From Candidatus Heimdallarchaeota archaeon LC_3 (GTDB taxonomy: Archaea > Asgardarchaeota > Heimdallarchaeia > Hodarchaeales > LC-3): a stretch of 64,000 nucleotides of DNA. Under the pieces are notes generated by a model. It was not told the origin of the DNA. It saw only the letters and a program-made list of their open reading frames with translations, and did no database searches. Below are positions 27,736 to 37,466 of the stretch, piece after piece. The stretch's first letter is position 1. The number at the start of each line of letters is the position of its first letter. The position numbers were made by a program, and so were the translations under genes. The stretch spans positions 1 to 64,000 of the forward strand of contig MDVS01000148.1 in NCBI GenBank assembly GCA_001940645.1, in the 5' to 3' direction.

Positions 27736-29104
27736 CAGTACTTCCGCAAGTCATTTTTCACCTCCCAATTTCATCCACCATATCGCTTGAATGATGCGTT
27801 TTAATCTTGGAACAGTCAACACTAGTATATCTTTAACATTAATCTTTATAGGAAGATTGAAATCAATAACACTATCAGTATGAGACTTTATTCGATTTAG
27901 TACAAGATTGACACGAAGCCAAAGACCTGTTAAGATGAAACTCAGTCCAACCAGGAGAATACGTAAATTAGTACATAGCGAGGTAGTTTTAGCTTGAAAT
28001 TGATGAGTAACACGATATTGAGTCTCAATTCCCCATCGTAATTTATATAGACCTTTTAAATACTCTCCTGAGGCTGATATATTCGTTGTATAAGAGTATA
28101 ATTGAATATATTCTTTATGAGGTTTTCGTCCCTTTTTCTTCTTTGCTAGAACTGTTTGTACAACAACCGGGAAGCGACGATTATTCCTCATAGTAAGGAA
28201 AGAATCAAATTTAAAGGTTAGAAGTCTATGTTTTTTTAACCATTTGTAAAAAATCTTTGGATTTGACACATCCACGTCATCACATTTTGCCATAAATCTT
28301 TGAGTCTCTCTAATCATCTCTAATTTCTGTTTACCTATTCGTTGAGTTTTTAAATTGAATAAATATTCGATTTTATAGAGATCTAACAAATCATACAATT
28401 CTTTGGAGAAAAACCAAGCATCCGCTAAAACCCGTGAAAATGGACACCACCAATTAGTCTCTCTAATTAGATCCTTCATGAGCTTATATGGACTAACCCC
28501 ATCTTCTTGCCTTAAAGGACAGACATAAATAGGAATACGATAAGTTTTTGTTAGAATACAGGCTGTAAAATAACGATTAAAAAATAAGGTTCCTACTTTT
28601 TCCTTAGATCCTACAGAAAGCTCATGATCACGATCACCATACCAAGGATAATCAGTAACATCAACAGCAATAGTTAAAATAGTGTTTTTATGAATTTGAA
28701 AGCTCTGAGCATTATATCTTAATATATCATTGATTTGCTGGACTGTCTTATCGAAATCAAGTCCTTTTAAACGATATTGGACTGTATCAGGACTACAACC
28801 TTTAAATGAGGTGCAAACATCTTCTAAAGAACTGTTTTCTAGAGCAGCCTGAGCTAATCGTTGGAAAACATGAGTAGAATTCCAGCGAGACTGCTTCGAA
28901 TAAATCCAACCTTCTGTACCTTCTATAAACCTACCGAAAAGTTTATGAAGTTCTGACCATACTTGCTGCCTGACTGTGTTGTTGTTTTTTTTATACATTA
29001 CAGTTGAAACTTACAACAATACGGTCACTTATGCTTTTTGTCGGATGTAAAAAAGAAATATAAATTGTTTGAAATTTATACTTCGAAGTCTTTCGGAAGT
29101 ACTG
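27736..29104. mobile_element. Insertion sequence, ISH3/IS4-like
   Basis: The 1369-base element is bounded by imperfect inverted ends: CAGTACTTCCGCAAG at 27736-27750 and its complement at 29090-29104, with one mismatch. It encodes one DDE transposase on the minus strand filling almost all of it. I see no clear target-site duplication; flanks are AATAA and AGAAG. Confidence 0.8.
27751..28998 (-). CDS. DDE transposase of the ISH3/IS4 type
   Basis: 415 residues and apparently intact. The first catalytic Asp sits in IAVDVTDYPWYGD (~residue 113), the second in VLADAWFF (~191), and the Glu in the Y-x2-R-W-x-I-E block YKLRWGIETQYR (~residue 333), the YREK-type signature of IS4-group enzymes. A C-terminal basic and hydrophobic region follows. 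The stop lies just inside the left terminal repeat, so the copy may be active. Confidence 0.9.
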   Translation of the reverse strand: MYKKNNNTVRQQVWSELHKLFGRFIEGTEGWIYSKQSRWNSTHVFQRLAQAALENSSLEDVCTSFKGCSPDTVQYRLKGLDFDKTVQQINDILRYNAQSFQIHKNTILTIAVDVTDYPWYGDRDHELSVGSKEKVGTLFFNRYFTACILTKTYRIPIYVCPLRQEDGVSPYKLMKDLIRETNWWCPFSRVLADAWFFSKELYDLLDLYKIEYLFNLKTQRIGKQKLEMIRETQRFMAKCDDVDVSNPKIFYKWLKKHRLLTFKFDSFLTMRNNRRFPVVVQTVLAKKKKGRKPHKEYIQLYSYTTNISASGEYLKGLYKLRWGIETQYRVTHQFQAKTTSLCTNLRILLVGLSFILTGLWLRVNLVLNRIKSHTDSVIDFNLPIKINVKDILVLTVPRLKRIIQAIWWMKLGGEK

Positions 29105-29151
29105 AGAAGTTTAATTGTTAATTGTAAAGGAATGAAAATCCTAGTGATATT

Positions 29152-29556
29152 ATGATGTCGAAGAAGAATAAGATTTATACTAACTTTTCTGATCCTAAGT
29201 GTCCCAAGTGCAATGAAGAACTTGATTTTATTACAGAAGGAGAATGGGAATGTCCTAATTTAGAAGAATGCGGATATAAAGAAAAAAATAATCTAAATAT
29301 ATGTAAAGGATATGAAAAAGTGTGTGGAGAACTTATTGTTAGTACTTCAGAGAGTTTCAATTTACTTAGTGACAATTTTTGCCTGATTTGTCTAAATACA
29401 CAAAACTTATGTATTGAATGTGGTGGTAAACTTATAGAAATTGAACCCACTATTCTTACATGTATAGATTGTGGGTTAGTGACTTCAGACGATAAAGATA
29501 GCAGAGCATTACACCGAATGACATTAATTAGAACCAAAATGGATTTAGCAAAGTAA
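29152..29556 (+). CDS. Multi-zinc-ribbon protein
   Basis: 134 residues with many paired Cys knuckles: CPKC, CPNLEEC, CKGYEKVC, CLIC, CIEC and CIDC. It looks like two or three zinc ribbons strung together, reminiscent of transcription-factor or rubredoxin-like ribbons, and the last (CIECGGKL, then CIDCGLV) resembles a TFIIB-type ribbon. No enzymatic part. Likely nucleic-acid or protein binding. It starts just outside the IS right end. Confidence 0.7.
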   Translation: MMSKKNKIYTNFSDPKCPKCNEELDFITEGEWECPNLEECGYKEKNNLNICKGYEKVCGELIVSTSESFNLLSDNFCLICLNTQNLCIECGGKLIEIEPTILTCIDCGLVTSDDKDSRALHRMTLIRTKMDLAK

Positions 29557-30292
29557 GATTCTACTTATTTAATAAGAATAGTGGGACTGATTTTAATTTT
29601 GGAGTTATAAGTAAATTCATTTTTTCAAATAACTCTTTCATTGGATAAACTAACTGAATGGATTGTGTTAGAATTTCTCATATTTCTAAATTTGTAGCTT
29701 TTTTTAATCCAAATTTGTATTAACAAATGATTCCTCTAATATCCTTAAATTTCTTAATGTCTTGTAACCATTACCTTTTACCGAAATAGCTACAATAGTT
29801 TTTAAAACAAAATCAGGTTCTTTTTGAATATAGGACGAGAATTATGCTTATTTCACAATTATATAATATCTATGGATTAGAATTTCATAAAACGAGTAGC
29901 CAATACAACACTACCATGAATGTTAGAACTTTTTAATTCGCTAAAACGTTTTGTATCTATATCACTTTTATCAAATGACATTTTTGATGATACACCGCTT
30001 CCAATGAATTTATAAATCTTATATTGAATTTTAACCTATTAAAAAAGAAAGATATCATAATTATTTGATGTAAAAATCGCAAGAATTCTATAACTGTACA
30101 GAAATTTGACATTTTCACATTTTTAATTAATAAATTATAGTTTTTAATTCAAAAATTTATTTAAAAATCCAAAGAAAATATGAAAAATTTCAATAGTAAA
30201 AATATGATATTCTATTAGTCACAAATATAATTTTTACAAAAATTTTAATCCGAAATATATGAGGAGAAATCCATTTAAATTTAGGGAACAAA
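29557..30292. other. Intergenic, decayed sequence
   Basis: About 735 AT-rich bases with no frame of coding character and no structured element. An archaeal promoter for the gene at 30293 is probably present in the A/T runs around 30120-30240 but no single box is decisive. Confidence 0.5.
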
Positions 30293-32131
30293 ATGGAAAA
30301 TGTCTATAAAATTCCGGAAATGGAAATAATAGAAGAAATAAGAGCTGGCTATATTGAATGTCGTTTATTTTTCCATGATCATAAAGGGAACACAAAGAAA
30401 AATAAGAATTTGAGAACAAAATTTCTAGTAGAAATATGTGAAAAATTCCTTGGAAAATTTAAAACTTATCAAAATTTATTTCCTATTAGCATTGATGGAT
30501 TGCATAGAACAATCAAGAAAAGTCAATGGATACCAATTAAATTCAATAATGGAGGATTTGAATATCCAAGATCCTTTTCAGTGTATTTAGATCATATAAG
30601 CAGTCAAAATAATTTATTTTTTTCAGATTTGGATCTATCAGACCTTGATTTATTTATAAATAATTTCCCAACTTCTTTTAATTTGAATGAATTTTTCAAA
30701 GGATTCTATAGGACTCTAACAAGAATTGAAATTCCTCTTAGACTTAGGGAAAAGAATATTCTTAAATTATTAATTAACCCTGAATTTTTAAGAACTGATT
30801 TAGATGGATCTTTAAGGATTCTGCCTCCAAATGAAAAGGATATTGTAAATACTTTACTTAAAAAAGATTTTTCATTGAAAAATGCCCGAACTTCATTAAA
30901 ATTTTTATCAAGGATGAAAATTTGTAATTATACCGGAATAATAATGAATATGGGTAAATTAGGTTTTAATTATTTGTTAACTGATATTAGTTCCTTATTA
31001 GAAATTGGAGAATCCGAAAACCAACCCAAAAATTATTCTTTTTGGGAAATAAATTTTCCCTTTTTCTCGTCAAAAATATATTGTTCACCCTCATTCGACC
31101 GAAAAAATATGTCAAAAAACTATATTCCTCTAACAAATTGGCTTTGGAACATTAATTTAAATCAATTTGATAAGGATATTTCAAATCCATGGAAGAATTT
31201 TCGTATTCCAAATTTGTTTCTTAACATTAGTATTAATAGTGAATTTTTTGTCAACTGGAAATTAGAAGCTAAATCACATTTAAAATTTGAACCTTGGCAA
31301 GTTCCAATAATAAAATCAATTTCTAGATATAATAATTATAATTTATCATCCTTAGAAGAACTATCACCTGAAATCGATTCAAATCAACTTATAAATTTTG
31401 TAAAAGGTCTTGTAAAAAATAGAGTTTTTCAGTTTTATCCAACTTTGAATTTTATTGGAATTGAAAATAAAATAGCAATAAGATATTCTACCAAAAACAA
31501 AAATTTATTCAAGAATATAACTTCGGGACTTTTAATGTTTCCTATTACTCATATTTTCACAAATGAAGAAATGGGTGAGGCTATAGGATATATTCATATT
31601 CCAAAACATACTATAGGACCTTTCTTAAGTCAGATAGAAGAGTTAAAATATTTCAATGAATCTTTATTTTTTGAATATCAACTAAATCGATTGAAATTAA
31701 CTAAAAGGTGTTTAAATCTAAGCAATTTTATATTAAATGATAAAAAACTACTACATATAATTGAAAATTCTGATGAATTTGAATACTCTAGAATTACATC
31801 AAAAAAATTCCATGGAAATAATAATTTTTCTTTAAAAACAAATGTACTACAAGTGAAAAACGAAGTTAAGCAAGATTTGATAGAATTAAAGTTGGGCCAA
31901 CAAAAAATTCTTGATTCGCTTGAAAATCATGACAGGAAAGCCGTCAACAACATGAAAGAATTAGAAATCTTCCTGAAAGAAAAATTAGGATCAGATTTTG
32001 AAAAAATCAAGATATTTTTTGATAAGTATAGTAAAGGGAAAATATCTAAAATAGATTTTTCAAAAAAAATTATCGAAATATTAGGAGGAAAATTTTCTGG
32101 AATTTTCACAATTCTGAATAAAATTCTCTAG
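30293..32131 (+). CDS. Large unknown protein, paralogue B with coiled-coil tail
   Basis: 612 residues. Residues 1-480 align with the 478-residue protein at 17706-19142, including conserved GGFEYPRSF, TGIIMN, IPLTNWLWN and IHIPKHT blocks. It has ~130 extra C-terminal residues: a flexible linker, then a heptad-like helix (VKQDLIELKLGQQKILDSL) and a charged end. The tail may oligomerise the protein or bind a partner. The next gene, a divergent GTPase, is convergent. Function unknown. Confidence 0.7.
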   Translation: MENVYKIPEMEIIEEIRAGYIECRLFFHDHKGNTKKNKNLRTKFLVEICEKFLGKFKTYQNLFPISIDGLHRTIKKSQWIPIKFNNGGFEYPRSFSVYLDHISSQNNLFFSDLDLSDLDLFINNFPTSFNLNEFFKGFYRTLTRIEIPLRLREKNILKLLINPEFLRTDLDGSLRILPPNEKDIVNTLLKKDFSLKNARTSLKFLSRMKICNYTGIIMNMGKLGFNYLLTDISSLLEIGESENQPKNYSFWEINFPFFSSKIYCSPSFDRKNMSKNYIPLTNWLWNINLNQFDKDISNPWKNFRIPNLFLNISINSEFFVNWKLEAKSHLKFEPWQVPIIKSISRYNNYNLSSLEELSPEIDSNQLINFVKGLVKNRVFQFYPTLNFIGIENKIAIRYSTKNKNLFKNITSGLLMFPITHIFTNEEMGEAIGYIHIPKHTIGPFLSQIEELKYFNESLFFEYQLNRLKLTKRCLNLSNFILNDKKLLHIIENSDEFEYSRITSKKFHGNNNFSLKTNVLQVKNEVKQDLIELKLGQQKILDSLENHDRKAVNNMKELEIFLKEKLGSDFEKIKIFFDKYSKGKISKIDFSKKIIEILGGKFSGIFTILNKIL

Positions 32132-32312
32132 ATGATGTTTTTTTTACATTAATTTTTCTGCATCAGATGATAATTACTTTCTATCATTAATTAGGTCATT
32201 TTTTCGAACTCATCTTTGATACTCAGGGCATTAATATGATTTTGGATTATCGTACCATGAACCAAATATAATAAAAAATTGGTAATTTTGTAAAAAATCA
32301 ACATTTCTTAAG

Positions 32313-32900
32313 TCAAAATATTTTTCTTAATTCCAAGACCAAATCATTAATTCCTTCACTTGTAATTGCGGAGGTCGTTATAAATCCTTTAGAAGTTGGA
32401 AGCTTATTACAAAATTTTCTTGCAGATTCTGATCTAAATCCTGATTTTTTGTCACGTTTATTTCCAACAAAAATTGTTGGGATATTTAATTTTTCAATTT
32501 CCTCCCCCAACATCTCATACCATCCATTCTGGTCAAATATACTTTCAAAAGATTTGGTAATATCAAAAGAAAAGGTAAAAATGATAAGAGAAACTCCATT
32601 TAAAATAGATTTTTGAATTAATTTAAGTATTTGCATATCTTTTTTTCCTCCTTTAAAGTCTAAGAAATAAAATATTCTTTTTGGAAACAGTTTTATTAGG
32701 TAAAAATCAATAAAACTGGTACGAATTGGAAAATAGAACTTCGACCTAAGGTTTTTCTTGAAGCTTGAGTAATTGTGTATAGACTCAAGTAATTTCGTTT
32801 TTCCAACAGAGACATCTCCTAAAATCAAAACCTTAAAGATAGAATCAGTCTGCTGAACCCTAAACGTCCTCTTCTGAGGTTGATATTTTTCTAGTTGCAT
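32313..32900 (-). CDS. Divergent Ras-like GTPase
   Basis: 195 residues. G1 is GDVSVGKT (28-35), G4 VGNKRDKK and G5 TTSAITSEG; the core order is conserved. G3 is unusual: the expected D-x-x-G-Q reads FLDFKGGKK, lacking the catalytic Gln, and switch I has no obvious Thr. It should bind GTP but hydrolyse it poorly or depend on a partner. No lipidation Cys. It belongs to the Asgard small-GTPase expansion, distant from the Rab-like one at 10.4 kb. Confidence 0.82.
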   Translation of the reverse strand: MQLEKYQPQKRTFRVQQTDSIFKVLILGDVSVGKTKLLESIHNYSSFKKNLRSKFYFPIRTSFIDFYLIKLFPKRIFYFLDFKGGKKDMQILKLIQKSILNGVSLIIFTFSFDITKSFESIFDQNGWYEMLGEEIEKLNIPTIFVGNKRDKKSGFRSESARKFCNKLPTSKGFITTSAITSEGINDLVLELRKIF

Positions 32901-33241
32901 GTCTGTACTTAAAACTTTTATTTATATAATAAAGACAAATTTATTTTCATTCTTTGTTGATCAATCTGAATGAAAAATCATTGTATACCCATTGAAAAAC
33001 TTATGAATATTCATTTTTTCAGAAATAATTATACTACATTGATACACGGAAAGATTATAATAAATTTATAACATTCCTAAATAGGAGAAAAGATATTCTA
33101 TAAAAACTTTTTTATTGCTAATTAAATTGTTCTTATTCAAAATCTATATGTTAATAGTCAAAGGTCTTTTTAGCATGCATCTAAAATCTTATAATTGAAT
33201 TAAAATTTTTAGGTCTTCTTATAAAATAAAAGGTAATCAAA
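32901..33241. other. Divergent promoter region
   Basis: 341 bases between the divergent GTPase gene and the ABC-3C operon. No gene seen. TTATAAAATAAAAGG at ~33219-33233 is a TATA-like and ribosome-site-like stretch before the first operon gene. Confidence 0.4.
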
Positions 33242-34180
33242 TTGAGGACGATGCTAGGTGAGGTCGGTGGAACGCACTGGGAGAATAATTGTCATAAGTT
33301 TTTGAAGTTAAGATATCAATCCGATAACTATGTTAGAGTTCCAGCAAGGTATAAAGGAGATTATGGAATTGAATCTTATACTCAAAAAGGAATAGTATTC
33401 CAATTTTATTGCCCCGATTATGAATTAGCATCAGAACTTTATGAACACCAAAGAGACAAAATAACGAGGGATTTAGGAAAGTTAATTAAGTATCAAAAAG
33501 AATTAGAAGAAATTTTAATACCTCCTGGATATATCATAAAAGAGTGGCATTTTGTCACTCCGATGTTCGATAATAAAGAAATTTTGAAACATATTAAGAA
33601 AAAAATCCTTGAAATAAGGAAAAAATGTCATTTATATCCATTAATAGACAATGATTTTGTTATAAGTCTTAAAGAAGAAAGTGATTATGTTGAAGAAATT
33701 TCAAGATTGGTCAATCTGGGAATTGAAAAATATCATTTTTTATCTAATTCCAGCAATGTAATAGAAATTGATGAATGGATGGCATTATCAGCTGAAAATA
33801 ATATGTTTTATGAAAATACCAAAAGGAAACAGAATGAAATAGAAAATGATCCGGAAAAATTAAAGGAAAAAATACATTCAACACTTAAAAGTTATTTATT
33901 GTTTGAAGCGATTAAAAGCGAAGTGCTTAAAAACTTTCCACCGCTTTTTAATAAAATCAATAAAGTTCATACTAATTTTGAAAATGAATTAGTGATACTG
34001 AACTCAAAAAGTTTCAATGAACCGTCAGGAATATATCTAAAAAACACATACGATAGATTGAAAATGAATTATAGAGATGTTTTATCAGGTCTAATCCCTC
34101 CTGAAGACATTGATTTGGTATGTCAAGGTTCATTATCGCAATTGATCTCAGAATGTCCTTTAGATTTAAGTGATAAATAA
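33242..34180 (+). CDS. ABC-3C/Lamassu-like effector with REase-like N-terminal domain
   Basis: 312 residues. The first ~90 have the form seen in nuclease components of ABC-ATPase-linked defence operons: GTHWENNCHKFL (Glu helix), YKGDYGIESY (Asp), then GIVFQFYCPD and a conserved HQRDKITRDLGKL helix. This is a restriction-endonuclease-like fold with E, D and Q-x-Y in place of Q/E-x-K, so the catalytic Lys is uncertain. The remaining 220 residues are helical. Translation may start at TTG 33242 or at the ATG at 33251 (MLGEVGG). Its stop overlaps the next gene's ATG at 34180. Inferred role: cleave invader or cellular DNA when the ATPase signals. Confidence 0.7.
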   Translation: MRTMLGEVGGTHWENNCHKFLKLRYQSDNYVRVPARYKGDYGIESYTQKGIVFQFYCPDYELASELYEHQRDKITRDLGKLIKYQKELEEILIPPGYIIKEWHFVTPMFDNKEILKHIKKKILEIRKKCHLYPLIDNDFVISLKEESDYVEEISRLVNLGIEKYHFLSNSSNVIEIDEWMALSAENNMFYENTKRKQNEIENDPEKLKEKIHSTLKSYLLFEAIKSEVLKNFPPLFNKINKVHTNFENELVILNSKSFNEPSGIYLKNTYDRLKMNYRDVLSGLIPPEDIDLVCQGSLSQLISECPLDLSDK

Positions 34181-34659
34181 TGGAAGAAATTTTAGATTTT
34201 ACTAAAATAGAATCATTTAAGTTCAAAAAGAAAGGTCATGTAATAAATTCTCTCAATAGACTCTCCTATCTAATAGTGGTTATTCTATTTACTTTGAAAT
34301 TATCTTCAAATCAAAAAAAAGCTTCACTATTAAAAATCCAATTAATTTCACAAGCAATGAGAAATGAAAAGAACATTGCAGTCCTTAATAAAATATTCAC
34401 AGGTAATTCGGATATATATAACTACAATACTTTTGAATTCTCACAGGAAATTCAAAAAGCAATTGATTTTTCAATAGCAGATGAATTAATACAAATATTA
34501 AATAAAAATACTTGTTTGTTATCAATAAAAGGAGATAATTTATGTGATTATATAATTTCACGTGACTTGTTTCAAGAGCTTAGATCCAAAATAACTGAGA
34601 TGAAAAGTTTAAATCTTAGTGAGTCAAATATTAAAAAGAAATTAAAGGAAATCGCTTAA
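34180..34659 (+). CDS. ABC-3C/Lamassu-like small middle component
   Basis: 159 residues, all-helical, with an opening consistent with the middle component: KKGHVINSLNRLSYLIVVILF. In ABC-3C and Lamassu (LmuC/DdmB) operons a small protein of this size sits between effector and ATPase and bridges them. Its start overlaps the effector's stop and its stop overlaps the ATPase start (ATGA type), which supports obligate co-expression. Assigned mainly by position and size. Confidence 0.6.
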   Translation: MEEILDFTKIESFKFKKKGHVINSLNRLSYLIVVILFTLKLSSNQKKASLLKIQLISQAMRNEKNIAVLNKIFTGNSDIYNYNTFEFSQEIQKAIDFSIADELIQILNKNTCLLSIKGDNLCDYIISRDLFQELRSKITEMKSLNLSESNIKKKLKEIA

Positions 34660-36716
34660 TGATCTTATTCATAGAAAAAGTTAAGATTTCGATAAAAACA
34701 AAGCAAAAATTATTCATTTGCTTTCTAGAATTTAATCAAGGACTAAATATTATTCAAGGTAATAATTCTAAAGGAAAAAGTTCCGTACTAAATTCTATAA
34801 TTTATGCACTTGGATTGGAAATAATCATTGGAAAAAAAGGTCCAGATGCATTAAAAGTAGTACTAACTGATGAAATAACAGAAGATTTGAAATCATATAA
34901 AGTGTTAGAATCCAAAGTCGAGTTAAAAATCAAAAATGCTAAAAATGAATCCAAATTAATAATACGATATATTAAATCTCGTGATTTTCAAAGTAGATTG
35001 GTCAAATTTGGAGATGGAGAACTTTATTTAGATAAAGAATCTGAGAATTCAAGGTTAACAGATTATTTTCTTCATGATTCAGGATCTGTAAGCAGAAAAG
35101 CTGGATTTCATAATAAATTATTAAATTTTCTCAATATTGAATTACCTAAAGTCCAATTATACAATTTAAAAGAGTCTATTCTTTATTTGGAATGTATTTT
35201 TCCGTTATTTTTTATTGAACAAAGAGTGGGTTGGTCTGGAATTCAATCAACTATTCCTTCTGTCTATAGAATTAAACAACCTGCCTTAAAAGCATTCGAG
35301 TTTATCTTAAAATTTAGATCAAATATGATTCAGGAACAAAAAGAAATCATTAAACGACAAATTTCTGATCTAAAGATTGAAATTAGAAATTTTATGGACA
35401 AAATCAAAAATGAAATAAATCTAGAAAATGGAATTATTGAAAATTATCAGGATAATATTGATAAACTTATTGAAATGGAATGGATTCCATCAATAAGTTT
35501 TAGGTTTGAACAAAAAGTCTATAATATTGATGAATTTATTTCAGAATTAGAATCAAGACTTATAATCATCGATGATCAGATAGAAGTTGATGTAAAAAAT
35601 AATAACGAAAAAGAAAAGATGATTGAAGACATAACAAATTTCGAAGATGAGAGAGTAAGTCTGGAGACTCTTTTCAATACTCATTCACATGAAAAATTTA
35701 GAGAAGAGTCAAATTTAACCAAATTACAAAATTCCTTAAATAATATCGCATCAGAAGAAAGACGTTACAAGGATTTGAAAAAATTACAAACATATGGATC
35801 CAAATTAGAAAGTTTGATCATTAATAATCAATGTCCTACTTGTGACCAATTAATTAATGATGTTGTCTTTGAAGAAATCGATTATCATCCACTATCTATT
35901 GATGAGACCTTAAATTATCTAAATCAACAAAAATCAGCACTTAATCCATTGATTAATTTATCGAAGAAAACGATTAATATTAAAGATCAAATAATTACTG
36001 AAATTAAATCAAAAATTAATATCATCAGAAAGAATATTGATGAGATAAGGTCATATTTAGAAAAACCAATTATTTTTCAAAATCTCAGTGAAATAAGACA
36101 TAATTTAAATTTGGAAGATAAAATAGAATCAATTAAGAGTTTGAACTCTGATATACCTGTGTATTTAGATCGTCTTAATGATATACTAAATATTTATAAG
36201 GAATTAAAAGAAGAATTGCATAAATTAACAGATGAAGATATAAACAAAGAAGATTTACATAAAATTGCTAAATTTGAAGAAATTTTTAAAATCTATTTAA
36301 AGATGCTCCGCTTTAATAGCATTTCGGTCAATGACATAGAGATTTCTAAAGACAATTATCTTCCAATTTGGAATAAAGATGGAATTAAACTCGTCATTCA
36401 AAAAATTTCAGAAAGTGATAATATTCGACTAATATTAAGTTATTATTTAGCGTTGTTGAAGCTCTCTTTTACTCATGAAACAAATCATTTTGGAATTCTA
36501 ATACTCGACGAACCTAGACAGCAAAATATGAATGAGAGTGACTATATCGAACTGTATAGTGTAATTAATGAATTTAAAGGAGATTATCAAATAATTGTAG
36601 CTTCTAGCAGTAAAAACACTTTTTTTAAGGAATTATCTAATAAATTTAGATTTAAATGGTTTCAATATAATGAAAAAAGTCTATTTCAAGCGGATAATAT
36701 AAAAAAAAGAATATGA
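34659..36716 (+). CDS. Rad50/SMC-like ATPase, ABC-3C/Lamassu-like sensor
   Basis: 685 residues. Walker A is GNNSKGKSS (34-42); a long coiled coil runs from ~240 to ~540; a zinc-hook-like CPTC is near residue 391; a signature-like SESDNIRLILSYYLALL is near residue 585; Walker B is FGILILDEPRQQN (~residue 610). The ordering is that of short Rad50-like ATPases of the ABC-three-component group, which recognise DNA structures such as ends or plasmid/phage replication forms and activate the linked effector. Inferred role: ATP-driven sensor. It follows the middle gene with a 1-base overlap. Confidence 0.82.
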   Translation: MILFIEKVKISIKTKQKLFICFLEFNQGLNIIQGNNSKGKSSVLNSIIYALGLEIIIGKKGPDALKVVLTDEITEDLKSYKVLESKVELKIKNAKNESKLIIRYIKSRDFQSRLVKFGDGELYLDKESENSRLTDYFLHDSGSVSRKAGFHNKLLNFLNIELPKVQLYNLKESILYLECIFPLFFIEQRVGWSGIQSTIPSVYRIKQPALKAFEFILKFRSNMIQEQKEIIKRQISDLKIEIRNFMDKIKNEINLENGIIENYQDNIDKLIEMEWIPSISFRFEQKVYNIDEFISELESRLIIIDDQIEVDVKNNNEKEKMIEDITNFEDERVSLETLFNTHSHEKFREESNLTKLQNSLNNIASEERRYKDLKKLQTYGSKLESLIINNQCPTCDQLINDVVFEEIDYHPLSIDETLNYLNQQKSALNPLINLSKKTINIKDQIITEIKSKINIIRKNIDEIRSYLEKPIIFQNLSEIRHNLNLEDKIESIKSLNSDIPVYLDRLNDILNIYKELKEELHKLTDEDINKEDLHKIAKFEEIFKIYLKMLRFNSISVNDIEISKDNYLPIWNKDGIKLVIQKISESDNIRLILSYYLALLKLSFTHETNHFGILILDEPRQQNMNESDYIELYSVINEFKGDYQIIVASSSKNTFFKELSNKFRFKWFQYNEKSLFQADNIKKRI

Positions 36717-36737
36717 TTAAAATACATTTTGAATTAG

Positions 36738-37466
36738 ATGAATAAGATGGTCAGTGCACTTGAAAAATTTAAACATAGAGTAATACGTGCAAGAACAATT
36801 AAGTATGTTAAAAATTATTTTGATAAGATTGAATTGAAAAAAAGATTGGAGGAAAATGATAACTCAGAAGAATTTATCAATAATTTAGATCCTATTTTGT
36901 TTGGCCAATGGATAAATCCAAATGCGACTCCAGAAGAAATTAAATTCTTTAAAAATGAATTATTAGAAGAAATTCTCCCAATAATAAATGCTCTATTGAG
37001 ATCATCAGTAGAAAAGTATTGTAATGAAAAAAATACAACTCCTCAAGATCTTGAAAATAGTTATAGGGATTTATTTTCTAATTATAAGATGAAATATGAT
37101 TTAGATTTAGACCATGTTGAAAATCCATTGAATATTAATCGAGAACTTAGGAATGAATTCCTTCATGGAGATAAAAAAACAGAAATATTGAGAACTTTGA
37201 AAAACCAAGAAAAAATCTTATTTCAAAGAGTTGTTATAAAATTGGATATATGGTATTTCATTGATAGAGATGAAAAACAATTGGATCTTACCAATTATGA
37301 AAAAAAGATAATTGAACTCAACTTTCAAGAAAAAATTAAATCAATAATTAAAGATGAAGATGAATTTGGATTTTATAATGGAGTGGAGCTATATTTTTGT
37401 GAGCTACTAGTATGGAGAGTGAAAAATTTATTAGAAGAGATCGAATTGCAATCCGAAAAAGAATAA
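36738..37466 (+). CDS. HEPN-domain protein linked to the ABC-3C operon
   Basis: 242 residues, all-helical. NRELRNEFLHGD holds R138-N-x3-H143, the Rx4-6H RNase motif of HEPN domains with the polar residue after Arg. It starts 21 bases after the ATPase stop, so probably belongs to the operon. HEPN RNases commonly serve as second effectors or toxins. Typical three-gene systems lack it, so it is either an added effector or a chance neighbour. ~1.2 kb of decayed sequence follows. Confidence 0.68.
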   Translation: MNKMVSALEKFKHRVIRARTIKYVKNYFDKIELKKRLEENDNSEEFINNLDPILFGQWINPNATPEEIKFFKNELLEEILPIINALLRSSVEKYCNEKNTTPQDLENSYRDLFSNYKMKYDLDLDHVENPLNINRELRNEFLHGDKKTEILRTLKNQEKILFQRVVIKLDIWYFIDRDEKQLDLTNYEKKIIELNFQEKIKSIIKDEDEFGFYNGVELYFCELLVWRVKNLLEEIELQSEKE

